Notes: generated by a model from the letters alone, not told the origin. DNA of 64,000 nucleotides from Streptomyces sp. WP-1 (GCF_030450125.1 NZ_CP123923.1:2108001-2172000); one strand, 5' to 3'. Positions 7,784 to 17,167 are shown, counted from the stretch's first letter. Numbers and translations: made by a program.

Positions 7784-9148
7784 TCAGGAGATCCGCACGC
7801 GCGCGTCGGTGGCGAGCAGTGACGTCGGCGGCAGGGGAATGTTCGCGATGTCCGGGAGCACCGGAACCGCCGGCACCTCGGTGGCGCCGGTGGTCGTGGC
7901 ATCCGGGAACTGCGGCTGCGGGCCGGGCGCGGCCACCTCGGTGAACGGGATGCCTCTGGGCCCCGTCGGCGCCGTCCAAGTGCCAGACGGGGAGGGTGAG
8001 TCGGCTGCCGCAGGACACCTCGCCGTCGTGGCGAGCCGCGCGGGCACGGTCGTACGAAGCGCATTGCCGTGCAGGCAATTGCCCTTGCCGTGCGTGGCGG
8101 TGGGGAACGTCCAGCCGACGTCGACGCCGTTGCCGGCGAAGGTGTTGTCGGTGATCCGGTTGCCGTCGGGCGGTACGTCGGCGGTCGCGGTGATCACGAA
8201 CCCGGCGTTGGTATTTCCGGTGACGCGGTTGCGGAGGAACCGGTTGTCGCTGCCGCCGTCGACGCCGATACCGATCCCCCAGCCGCCGTCGGCCTGTTCG
8301 GGGGTCCGGGTCTGCTGGTTGTCCGCGATCAGGTTCCCGGCGACGACGGCTCCGCGCTGCGGAAGCAGCTTCTCCTGGTGGTCGGAGTCGGTGGTCAGGC
8401 CGACGCGGTTGCCGACGAGGCGGTTGCCGACGACGTACATGTCGCCGCTCGCGTTGGTGCCCTCGTATCCGACCGCGTTCAGCTCGGCGATGTTGTCCCG
8501 CACCACGACCCGGCACGGCTTGCACTGTCCGACGTAGATCCCCGAGTCGGCGCCACCCGAGGTGTAGGAGTGCTCGATGACGCCGTTCTGGGCGGAGAAC
8601 GCGTAGATGCCGTACAGCCCGTTGCGGGTCGCGGTCACGTACGAGACCAGGAACGACTTCAGGAAGGTGACCGGCTCATCTCCCGTGTCGTAGCCGCCAT
8701 TTCGCCCCGGCAGTCCGGCCACCGCCGCCGCCGAACCGGTCACCAGCACCCCGTTCTGCGTGTTGTTCTCCACGGTCAGGTTCTCCACGGCCACCCCGGG
8801 CGCCGCCACGACGACCCCGTTCGGCTGCCGCAGCCGCCCGTCGATGACGACCTTGTCCCGGGACGCGCCGCGCAGGGTGACGCGGGGCGTCTTGATCCGC
8901 ACCGACTCGTGGTAGACGCCGGGGGTGACCAGCACCAGATCACCGGGGTGGGCCAGGGACACCGCCGCCGAGATGGTCGGGGCGTCGGCGGGCACGTGGA
9001 TCGTCACCCGCGCGCCGTCCGGTCGCCGGCCCGTGCCCGATCCGCCGTCACCACCGCCGCCGCCTCCGTCGCCACCACCGCAGCCGGTCACGAACGCCAG
9101 CGCGCCGAGTACTGCCACCGCCATCAGGCGAAGAGCTGATCGAGGCAT
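7784..9148 (-). CDS. right-handed beta-helix lipoprotein
   Basis: A 454-residue lipoprotein. The signal sequence MPRSALRLMAVAVLGALAFV ends in the lipobox VTGC, then a glycine/aspartate-rich linker. The body has the parallel beta-helix pattern of NosD/pectate-lyase-like proteins: THVPADAPTISAAVS-type opening, VTLRGASRDKVVIDG, then repeated N-rich rungs (VVGNRLVGNRVG, VVAGNLIADNQQT). These folds usually bind or cleave polysaccharides; I see no definable catalytic set. The ATG at 9148 was chosen because it places the lipobox correctly; the frame stays open to 9253 without a signal peptide. It is divergent from the DyP peroxidase gene. The last few codons abut the hexanucleotide repeat. Confidence 0.8.
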   Translation of the reverse strand: MPRSALRLMAVAVLGALAFVTGCGGGDGGGGGGDGGSGTGRRPDGARVTIHVPADAPTISAAVSLAHPGDLVLVTPGVYHESVRIKTPRVTLRGASRDKVVIDGRLRQPNGVVVAAPGVAVENLTVENNTQNGVLVTGSAAAVAGLPGRNGGYDTGDEPVTFLKSFLVSYVTATRNGLYGIYAFSAQNGVIEHSYTSGGADSGIYVGQCKPCRVVVRDNIAELNAVGYEGTNASGDMYVVGNRLVGNRVGLTTDSDHQEKLLPQRGAVVAGNLIADNQQTRTPEQADGGWGIGIGVDGGSDNRFLRNRVTGNTNAGFVITATADVPPDGNRITDNTFAGNGVDVGWTFPTATHGKGNCLHGNALRTTVPARLATTARCPAAADSPSPSGTWTAPTGPRGIPFTEVAAPGPQPQFPDATTTGATEVPAVPVLPDIANIPLPPTSLLATDARVRIS

Positions 9149-9235
9149 GATCCCAGTCTGGCACGATGGCGAATTCCGCACCGGAATAAGGAACTTGAGC
9201 GGCATGGGCGTTTCGGGTGTGGCACCCTGCACCCC

Positions 9236-10414
9236 ATGCACCGAGCCGATCACCGCCCGTCACGCCGCGCGTTCCTCGATGTCACCGGCGCCATGATGGC
9301 CGCGGGTCTCACGGCCGGGTGCACGGCGGACGCCAACGGGCCGGGGCGGCACGGCGCTTCCGCCAGGACGACAGAGACCCGGGTCCCGGCGCTGGGCCCG
9401 CACCAGGCGGGGGTCACGCTTCCCCAACCGGCCCAGGGCAACCTGCTGATCGTGGTCGCCGACATCGGTACGACCGTGCCAGTCGAACCGCTGCTGGCCG
9501 AACTCGGAGCGTCCATCCGTACGTTGACAGCGGGGACCGACCCCCGGCTGCTGGGGCTCTCGCCGGGCGACCTCACCGTGACCGTCGGCGTGGGCCCCCG
9601 GCTGGTGCGTGCGGCCGGTGCCTCGCTGCCCGGCGCGACCGACCTTCCGCGGTTCTCCCGCGAACGCATCGCCCCCGGGGCGCGCGGCGGTGACCTGCTG
9701 CTCCAGATCTGCGCGAGCGACCCGCTGGTCGTCCCGGTCGCCGCCGCCGCGCTCCTGGACCGGGCCGGTGACCGCGTCCGTGAACGCTGGCGGCAGTCGG
9801 GGCGCCGCGGTACGAACGTGCCCGTCGGTACGGATCTCGCCGCGCCGCGGAACCTGCTGGGCTTCATCGACGGCATCGTGGGTCCGCACACGGCCGCCGA
9901 ACAACGCCGCGACCTGTGGCTGACCGGGCCGCCCGCGGTCACCGGGGGCACCCTGGCCGTCGTACGACGCATGGAGCTGGACCTGCCGCGGTTCGCCGCC
10001 CTGTCGGTCGCCGAGCAGGAGGCGGTCTTCGGTCGCCGCCGGTCCAGCGGGGTCCCGCTCTCCGGGGGCACGGCCGCCTCGGGTCCGGATCTCGGGGCCA
10101 AGACGCCCGACGGCCGCTACCTGGTCCCCGCGAACGCCCATGTGCGCAGGGCCCACGCCAACGTGGTCGGCGCAGGCCTCATGCTCCGCCGCTCCTACAG
10201 CGTCGACGAGCCCGCCCCCGGTCTGCTCTTCATCAGCTTCCAGAACGACCTGCGGACGTTCACCGCCACGCTCACCCACATGGACGCCGCCGACGCGCTG
10301 CTGGATTTCACGACGACGACGGCGGGCGGGACGTTTCTGATCCTGCCCGGGTTCGATCGTCAACGCCCTTTGGGGGCAGGGTTGTTCGGTGACGGCGGTG
10401 ACGTCGTACCGTGA
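9236..10414 (+). CDS. Tat-exported DyP-type heme peroxidase (EfeB-like)
   Basis: A 392-residue dye-decolorizing peroxidase. The N-terminus carries a twin-arginine signal (SRRAFLDVTG) followed by a hydrophobic stretch ending TAGC, so it is exported folded and may be lipid-modified. The DyP hallmark GFIDG is at about 209-213; the Asp there is the distal catalytic residue. The heme-ligand region HVRRAH starts at about 302 and the C-terminal FISFQNDLRTF is also conserved. The family uses peroxide to oxidise dyes and phenolics or, in EfeB, to take iron from heme. No EfeU or EfeO gene is adjacent, so a role in iron uptake is only possible. It is convergent with the DUF4232 lipoprotein gene. Confidence 0.92.
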   Translation: MHRADHRPSRRAFLDVTGAMMAAGLTAGCTADANGPGRHGASARTTETRVPALGPHQAGVTLPQPAQGNLLIVVADIGTTVPVEPLLAELGASIRTLTAGTDPRLLGLSPGDLTVTVGVGPRLVRAAGASLPGATDLPRFSRERIAPGARGGDLLLQICASDPLVVPVAAAALLDRAGDRVRERWRQSGRRGTNVPVGTDLAAPRNLLGFIDGIVGPHTAAEQRRDLWLTGPPAVTGGTLAVVRRMELDLPRFAALSVAEQEAVFGRRRSSGVPLSGGTAASGPDLGAKTPDGRYLVPANAHVRRAHANVVGAGLMLRRSYSVDEPAPGLLFISFQNDLRTFTATLTHMDAADALLDFTTTTAGGTFLILPGFDRQRPLGAGLFGDGGDVVP

Positions 10415-10416
10415 TG

Positions 10417-10478
10417 CGATCACACCGGCGTGGGCCAGGAACACGACACCGACACCGACACCGACACCGGTGTGATCG
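10417..10478. terminator. long-loop inverted repeat between convergent genes
   Basis: A perfect 12-bp inverted repeat (CGATCACACCGG / CCGGTGTGATCG) begins right after the peroxidase stop codon. Its loop of about 38 bases includes four tandem GACACC-type hexamers. It probably acts as a bidirectional terminator for the genes ending at 10414 and 10514. Confidence 0.5.
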
Positions 10479-10513
10479 TGGGCGTGTGGCGGGTCCCCGG
10501 CCCGCCGCGCGGC

Positions 10514-11236
10514 TCAGAAGTCGTCCGCGCCGTTGCGGAGTTCGGGGGTCCAGTACCCGGTGAGGGCCTTCGCCGGGTCGACGGCGATGCCCTCGCTGCC
10601 GGGCGCGGTGACGGCGATGACCGTCGGGTCGCCCGCGAGCATGACGGAGAACGCGGTCACGGGCTCGTTGTCCTCCTCGCGCCCGCCGTCCGACAGCTTG
10701 ACCAGGGCGTAGGCGGGGTCACCCGCCGCGAGCACGACCGGCGCCTCCGGCTTGCTCTTGGCCACGGCCGGCACGTCCTGCTTGTGGCTCTCCAGGAACT
10801 GGATGTGCGGGAAGCCGGTCAGCCGGCAGGAGTGGCGGGAGGTGTTCTTCGCCGTGAGCACGATGTGGGTGTACGGCGGGCCGCCCTGCGTGGCGGCGGT
10901 GATGTGGACGTCCCCGGCGGTGCAGACCGGGGTGGAGGCGGACGCCTGCTCGCCGGAGGTACCGGATGTCCCGGTGGAGCCGCCGCGGTGGGAACCGGCC
11001 GCACCCGACGATCCGTTGGAGCCGTTCGAACCGGAAGAGCTGCCCGTACCGGCCGAGTTGGTGGACCCCGCCGTACCGGACACGTCGGTCGCCTTGCCGC
11101 TCGGCGGCCGCACGGTCACCGAAGAGCCGGACTTCGGCGCCGACTTGGTGTCACCGTCACCTTGGCAGGCGGTGAGGGACAGGACGAGGACCGTGCCCGT
11201 GGCGGCGAGCAGGGCGGTGCGGTGGAGCGCGTTCAT
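10514..11236 (-). CDS. DUF4232 lipoprotein
   Basis: A 240-residue protein. The signal peptide MNALHRTALLAATGTVLVLS ends in the lipobox LTAC, then comes a long Ser/Gly/Thr-rich linker to about residue 100, and then a DUF4232 domain. The domain shows the usual pair of cysteines (VCTAGDVHITA ... HSCRLTGFPHIQF) and ends near LTGYWTPELRNG. DUF4232 proteins are abundant exported actinobacterial proteins without a known biochemical role. The ATG at 11236 has a GGGGGAA ribosome-binding site. The frame extends far upstream to 13777, but that part is antisense to the NB-ARC gene. The two genes are divergent and share a 342-base intergenic region. Confidence 0.85.
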   Translation of the reverse strand: MNALHRTALLAATGTVLVLSLTACQGDGDTKSAPKSGSSVTVRPPSGKATDVSGTAGSTNSAGTGSSSGSNGSNGSSGAAGSHRGGSTGTSGTSGEQASASTPVCTAGDVHITAATQGGPPYTHIVLTAKNTSRHSCRLTGFPHIQFLESHKQDVPAVAKSKPEAPVVLAAGDPAYALVKLSDGGREEDNEPVTAFSVMLAGDPTVIAVTAPGSEGIAVDPAKALTGYWTPELRNGADDF

Positions 11237-11578
11237 GGAGGTTCCCCCGTTGGGTGGTGAAGGGCCGGGGCTCGGCGCCCCGGCCTGAGGTCGTGCTGTT
11301 CCTGTTACGTGGTTCTCCGCGCCCCACCCGGCCGCCAGTCGGTCGGAGGGTGCGCGCGAAGTCGTACGGCGGGAGCGCGAAGCCGGGCGACGGAGTGCCC
11401 ACGAACTCGCCGGGACCGGCGTGCGCGCGGTACGGCAACTCGGTTGTCGGTGCCCGGAGTTGAGTCCACCACCCCCGGCCCGCGCGTCCCATGCGATTCC
11501 ACCGGCAGAAATGCCGTCCGCCATACTTCTGCCGGGGGCTCGCATCCGGACGAGCCGGACGGTCAGGGGGCTTCGACG
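11237..11578. other. 342-base divergent intergenic region
   Basis: No gene is visible. The region must hold the promoters of the DUF4232 gene (leftward) and the NB-ARC regulator gene (rightward). The only clear structure is the inverted repeat at 11502-11535. Confidence 0.5.
11502..11535. promoter_or_regulatory. inverted repeat upstream of NB-ARC regulator, candidate operator or hairpin
   Basis: Perfect 9-bp arms (CCGGCAGAA / TTCTGCCGG) separated by 16 bases lie 44-77 bases before the GTG start of the regulator. It could be an autoregulatory operator or a leader hairpin; nothing else distinguishes the two. Confidence 0.35.
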
Positions 11579-13897
11579 GTGCGCGACGGCACGCCTGTCA
11601 CAGGAGACTTCGGGCAGCGGCTGCGCCATCTGCGGACCCGCGCCGGACTGAGCCAGGAGGCGCTCTCGCACGCCGCCGGGGTGAGCGTGCGGGCCCTGGC
11701 CGACATGGAGCGCGGGCGCACCCGGGGACCGCAGCGTCGTACGGTCCAGATGCTGGCCGGGGCCCTGGGCCTGGACGACACCGAGGCGGCCGACCTGGAG
11801 AAGTCCGCCGCCGTGGGCCGTCCGCGCCCCCGCACCGCCACCGGACCGGCCGGCCCCGGCACCCTGGCGCTGCCCCGCGACATCAAGGACTTCACCGCTC
11901 GCGGTCCGGCCCTCGGCCGGCTGCTGGAGCTGGCGCGGGACACCGGTCCTGACCGGCCGGCGGTCACCGTGGTCACCGGTCAACCCGGCCTGGGGAAAAC
12001 CACGTTCGCGGTGCACGCCGCGCACCGCCTCGCCCCGCACTTCCCGGACGGGCAGTTCGCGCTGGACCTGCACGGCATGGACCCCGAGCCGACCACGCCC
12101 CGGGACGCGCTCGCCCGGCTGCTGGGCGCGATGGGCATCGCCGACGCCGCGATACCGGCCGGCACCGACGACCGCGCGGGCCTGTGGCGATCCCTGGCCG
12201 GCGACCGGCGGATCCTCCTGCTGCTGGACAACGCCGTCGACGAGTCCCAGGTCAGCCCGCTGCTGCCCGGCTCCGGACCGGCGCTGACCATCGTCACCAG
12301 CCGGCACTCCCTGGCGGGTCTGGAGTCCGTCCACCGCACCGGTCTGGCCCTGCTGCGGCGCGAGGAGGCGGTCCAACTCCTGACCCGCATCATCGGCCCG
12401 GACCGGGTACGGGCGGAGGCGCAGGCCGCGCGCGACCTCGCCGACCTGTGCGGACATCTGCCGCTGGCCGTGCGGATCGCCGGGCAACGGCTCCTCAGCC
12501 GCCCGCACGAACGTCTGAGCAAGCTCGTCACCCGCCTCGCCGCCGAGGGCCGCCGACTGGACGGCCTCCAGGCCGGAAGCCTGCGGGTGCGTGCCGCGTT
12601 CGCCCTGTCGTACCGCCAACTGCGCCCAGATGTACGGACGTTCCTGCGCCGTGCCGCACTGGCCGCCGGTGCGGACTTCAGCCCGGAGACCGGCGCACTG
12701 CTGGCCGGGCTGTCCTACGACGACGCCGTCGCCTGCGCCGAGGAGCTGACCGACGCCGGGCTGCTGCAGAGCGATGCCACCGCCGAGCGGTACCGCTTCC
12801 ACGACCTGCTCAGGCTCTACGCGGCCGAGCAGGTCGCCCTTGAGGACGCCCCCGAGCTTCGCGACGCCGCCCTCGACCGGACCACGCGGTGGATGCTGCG
12901 CCGGGCCACCGCGGCCGCGCTGCACTTCGACGTGGAGCACGAGGGGAGCCCTCCGGGCGGTGCGTACGACGGCGACCCCGACCCGGACAGCGCCCCCGCC
13001 GGCCGGGAGGAGGCGCGGGCCTGGCTGGAGGCCGAGCGCGCCCAGTGGCTCGCCGCGCTGCGCCGGGCCCATGAGACCGGCCGTCACCAGCAGGTTCTCG
13101 ACGCCGCGCAGGCGATGCACTGGTTCTCCGACCTCAACCAGCACTGGGAGCAGTGGGTGGAGGTGTTCCAGCGCTCCGCCGACTCCGCGCGCCTGCTGGG
13201 CAGCAGACGGGACGAGGCGATCCACCTGAACTACCTCGCCTGGTCCTACAACATGTGCGCCTACGACCCGCACAGCGCGCTGGCCACCGCCGATGCCGCG
13301 CTCGCGGCGGCCCGCGACTGCGGGGACGGCCTCCAGGAGGGCTGGGCGCTCGGCTACGGCGCGGGCGCGCTGCACCGGCAGGGCCTGGTGCCGCAGGCGC
13401 AGGCGCGGCTGCGCGCGGGGGCCGGCTGCCTGGCCTCGCAGGACTCCGCGCAGGCCCGGCTGGCCGAGCTGACGATCCTCAACTCCCTCGGCACACTGCT
13501 CCGTCAGGCCGGTCAGCCGGTGGAGGCGCTGGAGACCCACCGCCGCAGCGAGCGGATCTGCCGCGCGGGGATCCCGGGCCGTACGGACGAGCTGATCGCG
13601 CTGTACCACGCGGTCGCCCGCCAGCAGATCGGCAACGACCTGGCCGCCCTGGAACGCTGGACCGAGGCCGAACCCCCGCTCCGCCAGGCCCTCTCCGCCT
13701 TCGACGCCGCCCAGATGCCCGCATGGGCCGCCCCGGCCCGCCTCGACCTGGGCCACGTCCTCAGTGCCCTGGGCCACCCGGAGGCCCGCGCGACCCTGCT
13801 GGCCGCGCGAGACGACCTCACCGAACTGCGCAGCCCACGCCAGACGGAGGCCGCCGCGGCACTGTCGGCCCTGGACGAGACCACGGCCACGATGTGA
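11579..13897 (+). CDS. HTH-NB-ARC-TPR regulator (STAND ATPase, AfsR-like architecture)
   Basis: A 772-residue protein. It has an XRE helix-turn-helix at about 8-65 (FGQRLRHLRTRAGLSQEALS), an NB-ARC ATPase with Walker A GQPGLGKTT near 135-143 and Walker B RRILLLLDNAVD near 210, and a winged-helix segment. A long C-terminal TPR-like helical repeat region follows, with repeated A/L-rich helices from about 480 onward. The build matches STAND regulators such as AfsR-type proteins, with an XRE instead of a SARP domain. Such proteins use nucleotide binding and a sensor repeat to gate DNA binding. The GTG at 11579 has AGGGGG upstream. It is alone in its transcription unit, and its targets are unknown. 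Confidence 0.85.
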   Translation: MRDGTPVTGDFGQRLRHLRTRAGLSQEALSHAAGVSVRALADMERGRTRGPQRRTVQMLAGALGLDDTEAADLEKSAAVGRPRPRTATGPAGPGTLALPRDIKDFTARGPALGRLLELARDTGPDRPAVTVVTGQPGLGKTTFAVHAAHRLAPHFPDGQFALDLHGMDPEPTTPRDALARLLGAMGIADAAIPAGTDDRAGLWRSLAGDRRILLLLDNAVDESQVSPLLPGSGPALTIVTSRHSLAGLESVHRTGLALLRREEAVQLLTRIIGPDRVRAEAQAARDLADLCGHLPLAVRIAGQRLLSRPHERLSKLVTRLAAEGRRLDGLQAGSLRVRAAFALSYRQLRPDVRTFLRRAALAAGADFSPETGALLAGLSYDDAVACAEELTDAGLLQSDATAERYRFHDLLRLYAAEQVALEDAPELRDAALDRTTRWMLRRATAAALHFDVEHEGSPPGGAYDGDPDPDSAPAGREEARAWLEAERAQWLAALRRAHETGRHQQVLDAAQAMHWFSDLNQHWEQWVEVFQRSADSARLLGSRRDEAIHLNYLAWSYNMCAYDPHSALATADAALAAARDCGDGLQEGWALGYGAGALHRQGLVPQAQARLRAGAGCLASQDSAQARLAELTILNSLGTLLRQAGQPVEALETHRRSERICRAGIPGRTDELIALYHAVARQQIGNDLAALERWTEAEPPLRQALSAFDAAQMPAWAAPARLDLGHVLSALGHPEARATLLAARDDLTELRSPRQTEAAAALSALDETTATM

Positions 13898-14018
13898 GGC
13901 ACGGCCACCGGCGACGCGGTCGGTCCCGCCGGTGAGGGACGCCCAATTCCGCGATGCCGTGCGCTCGTTGCCTCAGGCGACTGCGTCCCGTCGACCGACC
14001 GCGAGGCCACGCAAACGT

Positions 14019-14048
14019 TTGATCCAATGGTAAGAAATTCATTAAGGT
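14019..14048 (+). promoter_or_regulatory. candidate housekeeping promoter for NlpC/P60 gene
   Basis: TTGATC (14019) and TAAGGT (14043) are separated by 18 bases and lie about 105 bases before the hydrolase start. This AT-rich patch stands out in a GC-rich region. It is read from the sequence only. Confidence 0.35.
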
Positions 14049-14153
14049 CATGCTCCAACCCCCGTTTCAGTGCTCACTCGAACGGAGTGACGGCGGAGGG
14101 TCCCGCCCACCGCCGTGCTGGCAGGCGGCTGAAGGAGCAAGGAGTTCGCCCCC

Positions 14154-15191
14154 GTGGCCTCCCATCGACGACCCAGGCAGCCCAGCCGAACGCGTGTCAC
14201 CGTACTGACCACCGCCGCAGCCGCAGCCGTCGCCCTGAGCGCGCAGGCCGCCAACGCCGCACCGGGCCAGAAACCCGGCAAGGACGAGGTCAAGGCGAAG
14301 GTCGACAAGCTCTACGAACAGGCGGAGCAGGCGACCGAGAAGTACAACGGCGCCAAGGAGAAGCAGCAGAAGCTCCAGAAGGAGATCTCCGCGATCCAGG
14401 ACGGTGTCGCCCGGGGCCAGCAGGAGCTGAACAAGCTGCGGGACGGCCTGGGTTCGATGGCCAGCGCGCAGTACCGCTCCGGTGGTCTCGACGCCTCGGT
14501 CCAGCTCTTCCTGTCCTCCGACCCGGACGACTTCCTGGACAAGGCGTCCACGCTCGACCAGTTGAGCGGCCAGCAGGTCGCCGCCCTGAAGAAGATCCAG
14601 GCCAAGCAGCGCGAACTGGCCCAGCAGCGCGCCGAGGCCACCGAGAAGCTCAAGGATCTGGCCACCACCCGTACCGAGCTGGGGCACAAGAAGCAGGAGA
14701 TGCAGGGCAAGCTGGCCGAGGCGCAGAAGCTGCTCAACACCTTGACCGCCAAGGAGAAGACGGCCCTCGCCGACGAACAGCAGCGGGCCAGCCGCTCCGC
14801 CACCGAGCGGGTGCAGCTCGGCGACGAGAACTCCGCCTCCGGCAGGGCCGCCGCCGCTTTCGCCGCCGCCCAGGGCCAGCTCGGCAAGCCGTACTTCCGC
14901 GGCGCCACCGGCACCGCCTCCTACGACTGCTCGGGCCTGACCTCCTGGGCCTACGCACAGGCCGGCGTCCACATACCGCGCACCTCCGAGGAACAGGCGG
15001 GCATCGGCACCCGCCTCACCCGGAGCCAGCTCCAGGTCGGCGACCTGGTCTTCTTCTTCGACGACCTCCACCACGTCGGCCTCTACGCCGGCAACGGCCA
15101 GATCCTCCACGCCCCGCGCACCGGCACGGTCGTGCGCTACGAGTCGATGGACACCATCGGCGGGCCGTTCATGTTCGGCGTCCGGGTCTGA
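14154..15191 (+). CDS. secreted NlpC/P60 peptidoglycan endopeptidase
   Basis: A 345-residue secreted cell-wall hydrolase. The signal peptide ends near AQAANA. A long lysine/glutamate/glutamine-rich coiled-coil (about 40-225) follows, then a C-terminal NlpC/P60 domain with catalytic Cys259 in SYDCSGL, His307 in HHVGLYAG and a third polar residue near LHAPRTG. The family cleaves D-gamma-glutamyl bonds in peptide stems, and the coiled coil usually positions or restrains the catalytic domain as in RipA-like proteins. The GTG at 14154 follows AAGGAGCAAGGAG. I looked for the c-di-AMP (ydaO) riboswitch that often precedes such genes and did not find its conserved elements. A strong terminator follows at 15214. 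Confidence 0.93.
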   Translation: MASHRRPRQPSRTRVTVLTTAAAAAVALSAQAANAAPGQKPGKDEVKAKVDKLYEQAEQATEKYNGAKEKQQKLQKEISAIQDGVARGQQELNKLRDGLGSMASAQYRSGGLDASVQLFLSSDPDDFLDKASTLDQLSGQQVAALKKIQAKQRELAQQRAEATEKLKDLATTRTELGHKKQEMQGKLAEAQKLLNTLTAKEKTALADEQQRASRSATERVQLGDENSASGRAAAAFAAAQGQLGKPYFRGATGTASYDCSGLTSWAYAQAGVHIPRTSEEQAGIGTRLTRSQLQVGDLVFFFDDLHHVGLYAGNGQILHAPRTGTVVRYESMDTIGGPFMFGVRV

Positions 15192-15542
15192 CCCACGTCC
15201 CGGCCGACACGGACCGCCCGCGCCTTCGAAAGGGAGGGCGCGGGCGGAACGGTCGTACGTCGGCATCAAAACCCTGCCGCGCGCCTGCGGTCCGGACGGA
15301 CATGACGCGCTGCTCGGCGGCCGCCGCAGCGCGCAGCCAGTTTCCCGGCGCCTTTGCGGGACGCAACGCGGCGAACTGCGCGAAGACCGAGCGGATGCGC
15401 ACACAAGCCGCGGATCAGGAGACCTTCGCCCGGAGCGGGTGATGCGTGGTCTTTCTGCCGACGTCACATCCGCCGGCCCCGGAGCGTCAAACGAACATCA
15501 TGGCCGGATTCGCCCCCTTATGACCGCTGTCCGTCCGGCCTG
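15192..15542. other. 351-base intergenic region between convergent genes
   Basis: It holds the terminator at 15214-15247 and otherwise no supported gene or repeat. Confidence 0.5.
15214..15247 (+). terminator. hairpin terminator after NlpC/P60 gene
   Basis: A perfect 11-bp stem (CCGCCCGCGCC / GGCGCGGGCGG) with a 12-base AT-richer loop lies 22 bases after the stop codon. Confidence 0.75.
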
Positions 15543-16322
15543 TCAGTCCTGCCGGCCGAGAACCGCCTCACCGAGGTGTGTCAGCCGATGCATGGTCAGG
15601 TTGTCGCGGCGCTCGGCGGAGACCAGCCCGGACCGGCGCAGGATGCCCAGGTGCCTGCTGACGGAAGGGTGCGAGAGGTCGAGACGGCGCGCTATCTCGC
15701 CGATGGACACGGGAGCCTGCAAAGTCTCCAGGACGTTCGCACGGGTCTGTCCGAGGAGCTCGCTCAGAGCTGCGGCCCGGTCCTCTTCCTCCTGCTGCCA
15801 GAGCCCGGCCGCCGATTCGGTGGTGGGCGTGACGTTGTAGACAAGGACGGGAGCGTCGTGGCCCCCGGTCTGCGCGTCCAGGACCATGGGACCGGGCGCG
15901 AACAGCGACGGGGCGATGACCAGGCCCTGCCCGCACAGCTCGATGCCATGCCCTTGCCGCTCGTTGTCCACGTGAAGCAGCGGGGCGCGCCAACTGATGT
16001 CCGGGTGCAGTTCGTTGAGGACACCCTCGACGCCGCCGGAGAGGACGGCGCGTCCGCGTGTCTCACGCTCCAGCCGCAGGTAGTTCCGTATGCGCCCCCA
16101 GAAGGGCACGACGGCCACCGAGCGGAAGCGGCGGATGTCGGCGTGAGGTGCCGACCCCGGCCCCCGCAGCCTTCTCCGTACTTTCATGCGCCACTCCGCG
16201 AGCTCGTCCGGTCGCACCTCCGTGTACCTGAGTTCGGCGAAGCGGGCCTCGATGTCCGGCCCGAGGGAGTCGACGAAGCGAATACGGGAAAGATCTTCCA
16301 CCGTGAGACGCAGGCAGACCAC
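15543..16322 (-). CDS. ArsR-like winged-helix regulator
   Basis: A 259-residue protein starting at GTG 16322. The N-terminal 170 residues have no motif that I recognise. The C-terminal part is a winged helix-turn-helix of ArsR type (QAPVSIGEIARRLDLSHPSV, then SRHLGILRRSGLVSAERRDN). This DUF5937/ArsR layout is common in Streptomyces, where the long N-terminal domain probably senses a ligand. No metal-binding Cys pair of the classic ArsR sites is evident. It is transcribed alone and is divergent from the XRE/ImmA operon across a 401-base gap, so autoregulation or control of that operon is possible but not shown. Confidence 0.8.
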   Translation of the reverse strand: MVCLRLTVEDLSRIRFVDSLGPDIEARFAELRYTEVRPDELAEWRMKVRRRLRGPGSAPHADIRRFRSVAVVPFWGRIRNYLRLERETRGRAVLSGGVEGVLNELHPDISWRAPLLHVDNERQGHGIELCGQGLVIAPSLFAPGPMVLDAQTGGHDAPVLVYNVTPTTESAAGLWQQEEEDRAAALSELLGQTRANVLETLQAPVSIGEIARRLDLSHPSVSRHLGILRRSGLVSAERRDNLTMHRLTHLGEAVLGRQD

Positions 16323-16723
16323 TGCGCTATCTCCTCAACTCGACACGTGCGATTCGTGGGTCATGTGGTCGCAGTTCGTCTGGCTGTGGAGCGGATGTCA
16401 TGCCTGCTGTTCCCCCTGTGCTGTTCCCTCTCGGCACCCCCGCGGCGCCGGACGTGCCGACGAAGAACGCGTGGCGGGTCACCGGGTCGTCAGGCGTTCC
16501 CCATACGCATAGGCCGACACAAGCACTCGGGAACCGTACTCAGCGGATGAAAGGGTGTCAACTGATCCGCTGGGGCCCTCATTTCCCGCGTCAGGGCGGC
16601 CACGCGACGCGTACCGGCTCCGCGCTCAGGGCTGGACGGCCTCCGGGAATGGTTGTGCGCACATCGAGTGCCATATCTTGTTGACGGGACACAGGAGCGG
16701 CGTGGCACACAGGAGTTGGAGAA
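16323..16723. other. 401-base divergent intergenic region
   Basis: No convincing gene is visible. It must contain promoters for the ArsR-like gene (leftward) and the XRE operon (rightward). A TTGTGC/TATCTT pair near 16651-16678 is a weak promoter candidate because the spacing is only 15 bases. Confidence 0.4.
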
Positions 16724-17167
16724 TTGGCCAGTATCAGCAGCGATGACAAGGGCACCACAGGTCCGGCGTCCCTGGCTCGGCGGCTTGAGGACATCATCAA
16801 CGCGTACTACCGGGGCAACCGGCCCCCTTACAGCAAAATCGCCGAAGAAATCCACGAAAGCACAGGGCGTACATTTTCGGCCACCTACCTCTGGGAGTTG
16901 GCGACGGGGCGGAAACGGAACGTCACCCGCGACCATCTCCGCGTCCTGGCCGAGCACTTCGGCGTCACACCGGACTACTTCACCGACGAGGAGGTCTCGG
17001 AGAGGGTGCGGCGCCAGATGGAGTTCGCCGTCGCCCTGGGGAACAACAAGGTCCGCACGCTGGCCTTTCGCGCCGATGGCCTGTCGGAGGCAGGACTCGA
17101 CGCTCTGCTCGCGCTCGTGAACGCGATGTCCGACGAGTCCGGCGCGCAGGGACGCCACAACCGATAG
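16724..17167 (+). CDS. XRE-family regulator, first gene of an XRE/ImmA/MAB_1171c trio
   Basis: A 147-residue protein. A helix-turn-helix of XRE type spans about 15-95 (SLARRLEDIINAYYRGNRPP, with FSATYLWELATGRKRN as recognition region and LRVLAEHFGVTPDYF). The C-terminal tail is helical. The start is a TTG preceded by AGGAGTTGGAG. The next genes encode an ImmA/IrrE-type protease and a MAB_1171c-like membrane protein. In ImmA/ImmR systems the protease removes an XRE repressor, so this protein is the natural candidate substrate. That link is an inference from context, not seen directly. Confidence 0.82.
   Translation: MASISSDDKGTTGPASLARRLEDIINAYYRGNRPPYSKIAEEIHESTGRTFSATYLWELATGRKRNVTRDHLRVLAEHFGVTPDYFTDEEVSERVRRQMEFAVALGNNKVRTLAFRADGLSEAGLDALLALVNAMSDESGAQGRHNR

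Noticed and set aside
11237..13777. Minus-strand extension of the DUF4232 frame to 1087 codons.
   Set aside because: Only the part from 11236 leftward has a signal peptide, lipobox and ribosome-binding site. The rest is antisense to the NB-ARC gene.
13940..14153. Possible c-di-AMP (ydaO) riboswitch before the NlpC/P60 gene.
   Set aside because: Such riboswitches often precede this gene class, but the conserved purine-rich junction elements could not be found here.
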